Assembly (NCBI RefSeq): GCF_000472665.1
Contig: NZ_AXAC01000005.1
Span: 62,001-126,000, forward strand
Length of the DNA stretch: 64,000 nt
Origin: Acetobacterium malicum subsp. dehalogenans DSM 11527
GTDB taxonomy: Bacteria > Bacillota > Clostridia > Eubacteriales > Eubacteriaceae
Reading direction: 5' to 3'
Position numbers and translations under genes: made by a program. Below, piece after piece: positions 60,276 to 64,000 of this stretch. Under the pieces are notes generated by a model, which worked only from the letters and a program-made list of their open reading frames with translations, was not told the origin of the DNA and searched no databases. The stretch's first letter is position 1. Each line of letters starts with the position of its first letter.

Positions 60276-60680
60276 TCAAATTACGGCATGAATAGCCCGC
60301 ATCGGGCAGGCTTTAACGCACAGCATGCACTCCAGGCATTTGTCGTCGTGATGGACTAAAGACCAGTCGGCTGTCATTTCGAGGGCACCAACGGCACAGA
60401 CCGCAGTACATGCGCCACAGGAAACACATTTATTTTCATCGACCTCAACCACCGATTGAATATCTTTGACACCAATCTGGTTTTGTCTTAAAAAAACAAT
60501 CCCCGCTTCAATATCGGCTTCTTCACCTTTAATTTCAAGCAACAGAGTGCCTTTAATATTGTCATCGATAAAGGCTTTAAGGATATTAAAATCCAGATGG
60601 TAAGTTTTTATCAGTTCCATGGCCATCGGCTGACCAGCTGACTTTTGCGGGAACGACAACAGTATTTTTTTTGTCATCAT
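60276..60680 (-). CDS. NIL domain-ferredoxin protein (2[4Fe-4S])
   Basis: 134 residues. The N-terminal NIL domain (1-75, KKILLSFPQKSAGQPMAMELIKTYHLDFNILKAFIDDNIKGTLL) precedes two [4Fe-4S] motifs (CVSCGACTAVCAVGAL and CLECMLCVKACPMRAI). It matches the partner of DUF39 proteins, likely feeding electrons for sulfur insertion. Its start overlaps the DUF39 stop, so the genes are coupled. AAGGAGA precedes the tandem ATGs. Confidence 0.9.
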   Translation of the reverse strand: MMTKKILLSFPQKSAGQPMAMELIKTYHLDFNILKAFIDDNIKGTLLLEIKGEEADIEAGIVFLRQNQIGVKDIQSVVEVDENKCVSCGACTAVCAVGALEMTADWSLVHHDDKCLECMLCVKACPMRAIHAVI

Positions 60681-61843
60681 CGGGATTCTCCTTCCTTGAT
60701 TTCGAGGCCCTTAAGCGAATTTCCCATCGGGAAGCTCTGGATCGGTTCCTGCAGGAAAAAATCGCCTTTTTTGATCCAGTTGTTCAGTTCCTCAGCAATT
60801 TCTCTGGCCATTTTCAGACTGGAAAGCGGTGAGGTCTTAATACTTTTTCCATTAATATCCACCGATCCGCTGCGAAGCTCGGCATAGCTGACCTTTTTCA
60901 GGGTCGGCTTGGCTTTTTTGGGAACACTGTAGTCAATCACATTGGTGTACAAGTCCTTATTTTCCACCGCCACAAAGGCCATGATTTCCTCATTGAGAAT
61001 CGGAATCGGGATGCCCACCCCGACAAACATCGAGGCGCCGTAGCCCTCATAAACAGCGCCGCGAATATATTTGGGATCCATTTCTTTCATGTTTCCAATT
61101 AACGCCAGCGTCGCACCGGGGGTCTGGGGATAGCCTTTGTCATCTCTTGGACAGGCCGTATTAAACTGGGTTCCCATCCAGGATACATGACCCTGAGCGC
61201 CGCCAAAAAAGATCCGGGTACCCATGCCGATGGTTTTCAGCAGGGGATCATTGAGGAGGGGGCTTAATTCACCGGCGGTGCTATAGGTAATATTGCCCAT
61301 ATTTGGCTGTAATATCCCCATATAGGTATAAAGCCGCTGGCTGGAGCCATTAATGGCCGCATTATAATTCTGATAAACATTTCTGGGATTAAACAGATAG
61401 GCTTCATTTAAATCTTCCAGCTTCACCCAGGTATCCAGTTCTGTTCTGGGATAACAATCCGTGCCCTGAGATTTTGCCACCAGATGAACTTCTTTGCCGG
61501 CGATCAGGTCATGAATCACATGGGCTCCGCCATATTCAATACCCCGGTCTTTTGATGGCTGGGTGGCACCCAGATAGGTATCCACGGCGGCCAGACCGCC
61601 ATAAGCTTCTACCCCATTGATGGTGATCTCACCCATCCGGATCGGTGGATCCGAATGTCCAAAATTCAAAAAAGCACCGGATGAGCACATCGGTCCGAAG
61701 GTGGCGGTGGTGACCACATCCACATATTCGGCGGCCTCTTTAACGCCCCGCTCTTTTACAATGCCGATGACTTCTTCGGCGGTAACAACCACCGCCTCGC
61801 CTCTGGCGATTTTTTCGTTAATTTCCTGATAGCTCTTTGCCAT
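60677..61843 (-). CDS. DUF39 homocysteine biosynthesis protein (aspartate semialdehyde sulfurtransferase)
   Basis: 388 residues. Conserved cysteines are visible in FGPMCSSGAFLNFGHSDPP (about residue 51) and GTDCYPR (about residue 130). Other segments include EAYLFNPRNVYQNYNAAING and RIFFGGAQGHVSW. Family knowledge: DUF39 proteins convert aspartate semialdehyde and sulfide to homocysteine without O-acylhomoserine. No CBS domains are attached here, unlike some archaeal versions. ATG 61843 follows GGAGGGG. The gene lies about 50 bases after prfB and shares its direction, with metH and its SAM switch downstream. Confidence 0.9.
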   Translation of the reverse strand: MAKSYQEINEKIARGEAVVVTAEEVIGIVKERGVKEAAEYVDVVTTATFGPMCSSGAFLNFGHSDPPIRMGEITINGVEAYGGLAAVDTYLGATQPSKDRGIEYGGAHVIHDLIAGKEVHLVAKSQGTDCYPRTELDTWVKLEDLNEAYLFNPRNVYQNYNAAINGSSQRLYTYMGILQPNMGNITYSTAGELSPLLNDPLLKTIGMGTRIFFGGAQGHVSWMGTQFNTACPRDDKGYPQTPGATLALIGNMKEMDPKYIRGAVYEGYGASMFVGVGIPIPILNEEIMAFVAVENKDLYTNVIDYSVPKKAKPTLKKVSYAELRSGSVDINGKSIKTSPLSSLKMAREIAEELNNWIKKGDFFLQEPIQSFPMGNSLKGLEIKEGESR

Positions 61844-61893
61844 TTTCCCCTCCAACAATTCTTCTGATTTAGTTAACTGATTTATGACGTAAT

Positions 61894-62986
61894 TTACACC
61901 ATGGTATTGAGATAGGCGTTCATAAAGCCGTCCAGATCGCCATCCATGACACTGCCGACATTACCCACTTCGACATTGGTACGGTGGTCTTTAACCATGT
62001 TGTAAGGATGGAAGACGTAGGAACGGATTTGGCTGCCCCAGGCAATCTGGCTGTAGTCGCCCTTGATGTCTTCAATATGATCCATCTTTTCCTGCTCCAT
62101 GATTTCCACCAGCTTGCCTTTAAGCATGTTCATGGCCACTTCTTTGTTCTGATGCTGAGACCGTTCATTTTGACACTGAACCACAATCCCAGTTTTTAAA
62201 TGGGTAATCCGGATCGCCGAGTCGGTGGTGTTGACATGCTGGCCACCGGCACCACTGGAGCGGAAGGTATCAATCCGGATATCTTCCGGCAATATTTCAA
62301 TTTCCACCGATTCATCGACCTCGGGCATGACGTCCAACGACGCAAACGAAGTATGACGGCGGCCCGATGAATCAAAGGGTGAGATCCGCACCAGCCGATG
62401 TACGCCCCGCTCGGTTTTTAAATAACCATAGGCGTTAATCCCTTCAATCAATAGGGTAACACTTTTGATGCCGGCTACATCGCCGGGTTGGAGATCCAGG
62501 GTTTTGACCTTGTATTTTTTCTTCTCCGCCCATCGGGTATACATGCGCAACAGCATTGAGGCCCAGTCCTGGGACTCGGTTCCACCAGCCCCTGGATGCA
62601 GGGAAATGATGGCATTATTACTGTCAAATTCCCCAGAAAGCAAGGTTTCAGTCCGGAAATTATCCAGCTTTTCGTCAAGATCCCGGATCGATGCACTGAA
62701 CCCTTCCAGCAATTCCCCTTCTTCGGCCAGCTCCAGCATGACCATAATATCGTCCAGCGCTTCAGCCAGCTCATTAAAATGATCGACCTTGATTTTAATC
62801 AGCTTCTGCTCTTTTAAAACAATTTGCGCACTTTTCTGATCATTCCAGAATTCAGGATTCTCGGTTTTCTTTTCTAGCGCTTCCAATTCTTTGACAAGCC
62901 GTGGCAAGTCAAAGTGAATTCCCCATTTCTTTCAGTTTTGTTGCCATTGCATTGATGATCTGTTTTTCTTCATACAAATCTATCAT
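61894..62986 (-). CDS. prfB: Peptide chain release factor 2 with programmed +1 frameshift
   Basis: About 363 residues in two frames. The first starts at ATG 62986 (MIDLYEEKQIINAMATKLKE) and stops after 25 codons at TGA (62909-62911) in the context CTT-TGA-C. A +1 shift at CTT continues as DLPRLVKELEALEKK. GGGG lies shortly before the slip site, as the stimulating Shine-Dalgarno-like element. The GGQ motif (GAGGQHVNTTDSA) and the SPF anticodon-mimic motif (RISPFDSSGRRHTS) are present. RF2 thus controls its own level at the UGA codon. Confidence 0.95.
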
Positions 62987-63043
62987 CACGATCACACCCC
63001 TTCGTTTTATATTGTTAAATAATTATGAAAATTATTTCAGATC

Positions 63044-63070
63044 GTCAAAAAAGATAACCCAGTACCGACA
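63044..63070 (+). repeat. Truncated MITE-like repeat, copy G (left end only)
   Basis: TCAAAAAAGATAACCCA followed by GTACCGACAA matches the left flank and end of copies C, E and F. The rest is missing, and the following bases lead directly into the secA stop region. Confidence 0.75.
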
Positions 63071-63083
63071 AACTCAATTGTTT

Positions 63084-64000
63084 TTATGCGCCACAGCATT
63101 TCTTGTATTTTTTTCCGCTACCACAGGGACAAAGATCATTACGGCCGACCTTATCATGGGCGCTGGCCGGTCCGGCCGGTTTTCCCTCAATTTGGTTTTC
63201 GTTGGTTTTCAGCTGACTGAAATCCACCACTTTGGCCTGTTCTTCTTCCGCTGGGATCACCTGAATGTTGAGGTTGAACAGGTATTTGACGGTATCTTCC
63301 TGAATCCGCATGATCATGTCGTCAAACATGTCAAAGCCCTCTTTGGTATACTCTTTTACCGGATCATTTTGGCCGTAAGCCCGCAGTCCGATTCCCTGTT
63401 TCAGCTGTTCCATATTGTCGATGTGTTCCATCCAGGCAGCGTCGACGCTTCGTAATAAAATCATCCGTTCAATATTCTGTAGCTGTTCCAGACCCAGTTT
63501 TTCTTTTTTATCTTCCAGCACTTTGCGGCATTCACCCAGAATCGCTTCCACCAATACTTCGGTGCTTTCCGGTTTTTCTGGTAGGGTTAAACTTTCCTTC
63601 GGCAGTACGTTGGCCTCCAGATGCTTGTGTAAGCCTTCCAGATCCCAATCATCATAATATTGACCATCGCCGGTATACATGCTGACATAAGCATTAATCA
63701 GGGTTTCAGTCATGCTCCAGATTTCATTTTCCATGTCTTTGCCGTCAATAACCTGTTGCCGCTGTTCATAAATCAGCTCACGCTGGCGGTTCATGACGTT
63801 GTCATATTGAAGGACATGCTTCCGAATATCAAAGTTACGGCCTTCCACTCGTTTCTGGGAATTCTCGATGCCACGGGTGAGCATTTTGTTCTCAATCGGC
63901 GTTTCTTCGTCCAAACCAATGGATTCAACCAGTCCCTGGATTTTTTCCGATCCAAATACCCGCATCAAATCATCTTCCAGCGATACAAAGAATTGCGATG
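63084..64000 (-). CDS. secA: Preprotein translocase ATPase SecA, 3' part
   Basis: The frame stays open to the window edge, so the gene's 5' end lies outside. The visible 305 residues cover the helical scaffold and wing (LMRVFGSEKIQGLVESIG, RKHVLQYDNVMNRQRELIYEQR, DAAWMEHIDNMEQLKQGIGLRAYGQNDPVKEY) and the C-terminal zinc-binding SEC-C motif (RNDLCPCGSGKKYKKCCGA). It drives protein export through SecYEG. prfB follows in the same direction, as is common in Firmicutes. Confidence 0.96.
   Translation of the reverse strand, partial: SQFFVSLEDDLMRVFGSEKIQGLVESIGLDEETPIENKMLTRGIENSQKRVEGRNFDIRKHVLQYDNVMNRQRELIYEQRQQVIDGKDMENEIWSMTETLINAYVSMYTGDGQYYDDWDLEGLHKHLEANVLPKESLTLPEKPESTEVLVEAILGECRKVLEDKKEKLGLEQLQNIERMILLRSVDAAWMEHIDNMEQLKQGIGLRAYGQNDPVKEYTKEGFDMFDDMIMRIQEDTVKYLFNLNIQVIPAEEEQAKVVDFSQLKTNENQIEGKPAGPASAHDKVGRNDLCPCGSGKKYKKCCGA

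Noticed and set aside
1-64000. tRNA or rRNA genes
   Set aside because: No CCA-type cloverleaf or rRNA-like sequence was recognised by reading; a tRNAscan or Infernal search would settle it.

Overview
The window looks like a chromosomal segment of an anaerobic, low-to-medium GC Firmicute of the acetogen type, closest in style to Acetobacterium or Eubacterium. This is inferred from gene content: non-pyrrolysine MttB methyltransferases with a corrinoid protein and a methyl-corrinoid:tetrahydrofolate-type methyltransferase, a rubredoxin-flavoprotein, an acetoin dehydrogenase complex, NiaR, strong AGGAGG-type ribosome binding sites, and several sigma-54 promoters with matching activators. No rRNA, tRNA, CRISPR array, transposase or phage gene was found.

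Layout. 0.6-3.9 kb (+): pantothenate genes (a PanG-like reductase, panB, panC, panD). 4-11 kb (-): a sigma-54-dependent acetoin dehydrogenase operon, read DUF6506, Lin0512, acoA, acoB, acoX, acoC, acoL, behind a consensus -24/-12 promoter and three phased palindromes. 11.4-15.7 kb (-): a thiamine-precursor ABC transporter, a thiamine-binding protein and a sigma-54 activator. 15.8-18.2 kb (-): a metallophosphoesterase and a radical SAM protein. 18.3-21.9 kb (-): nadA-nadB-nadC-niaR. 22-28 kb: a CHAD protein, modABC, and two helix-turn-helix regulators carrying either a molybdate-type TOBE domain or a binding-protein domain. 28-35 kb (-): dxs, a broken GGDEF/EAL gene, an APC permease behind a structured leader, and a lipoprotein.

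35-51 kb is the most unusual part, a one-carbon/quaternary-amine island. On the minus strand lie a BCCT transporter, an opine-dehydrogenase-family enzyme, a second PanB, a corrinoid protein, a DMT transporter, an MtaA-like/thioredoxin fusion, a CobW GTPase and a MeTr-type methyltransferase. On the plus strand lie an Asp/Glu-racemase-family protein, two tandem MttB proteins and a sigma-54 activator. Three sigma-54 promoters drive its main units. The likely theme is import and demethylation of a methylated amine, with methyl groups delivered to tetrahydrofolate and the Wood-Ljungdahl pathway. PanB2 plus the opine-type dehydrogenase are not explained by known demethylation systems.

51-64 kb: a hydrolase with its TetR regulator, a DUF1611 protein, a double-rubredoxin flavoprotein, adenine deaminase, metH behind a SAM-I riboswitch, a three-gene set (DUF39, NIL-ferredoxin, UPF0280) matching the sulfide-dependent homocysteine route, prfB with its programmed frameshift, and the 3' part of secA.

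Nine copies of MITE-like structured repeats are scattered through the window. Seven share the terminal inverted repeat GTACCGACAATTGTTA, and two have different ends. Six of the nine carry one common internal hairpin module, which sits at different positions in different frames, so the elements look modular.
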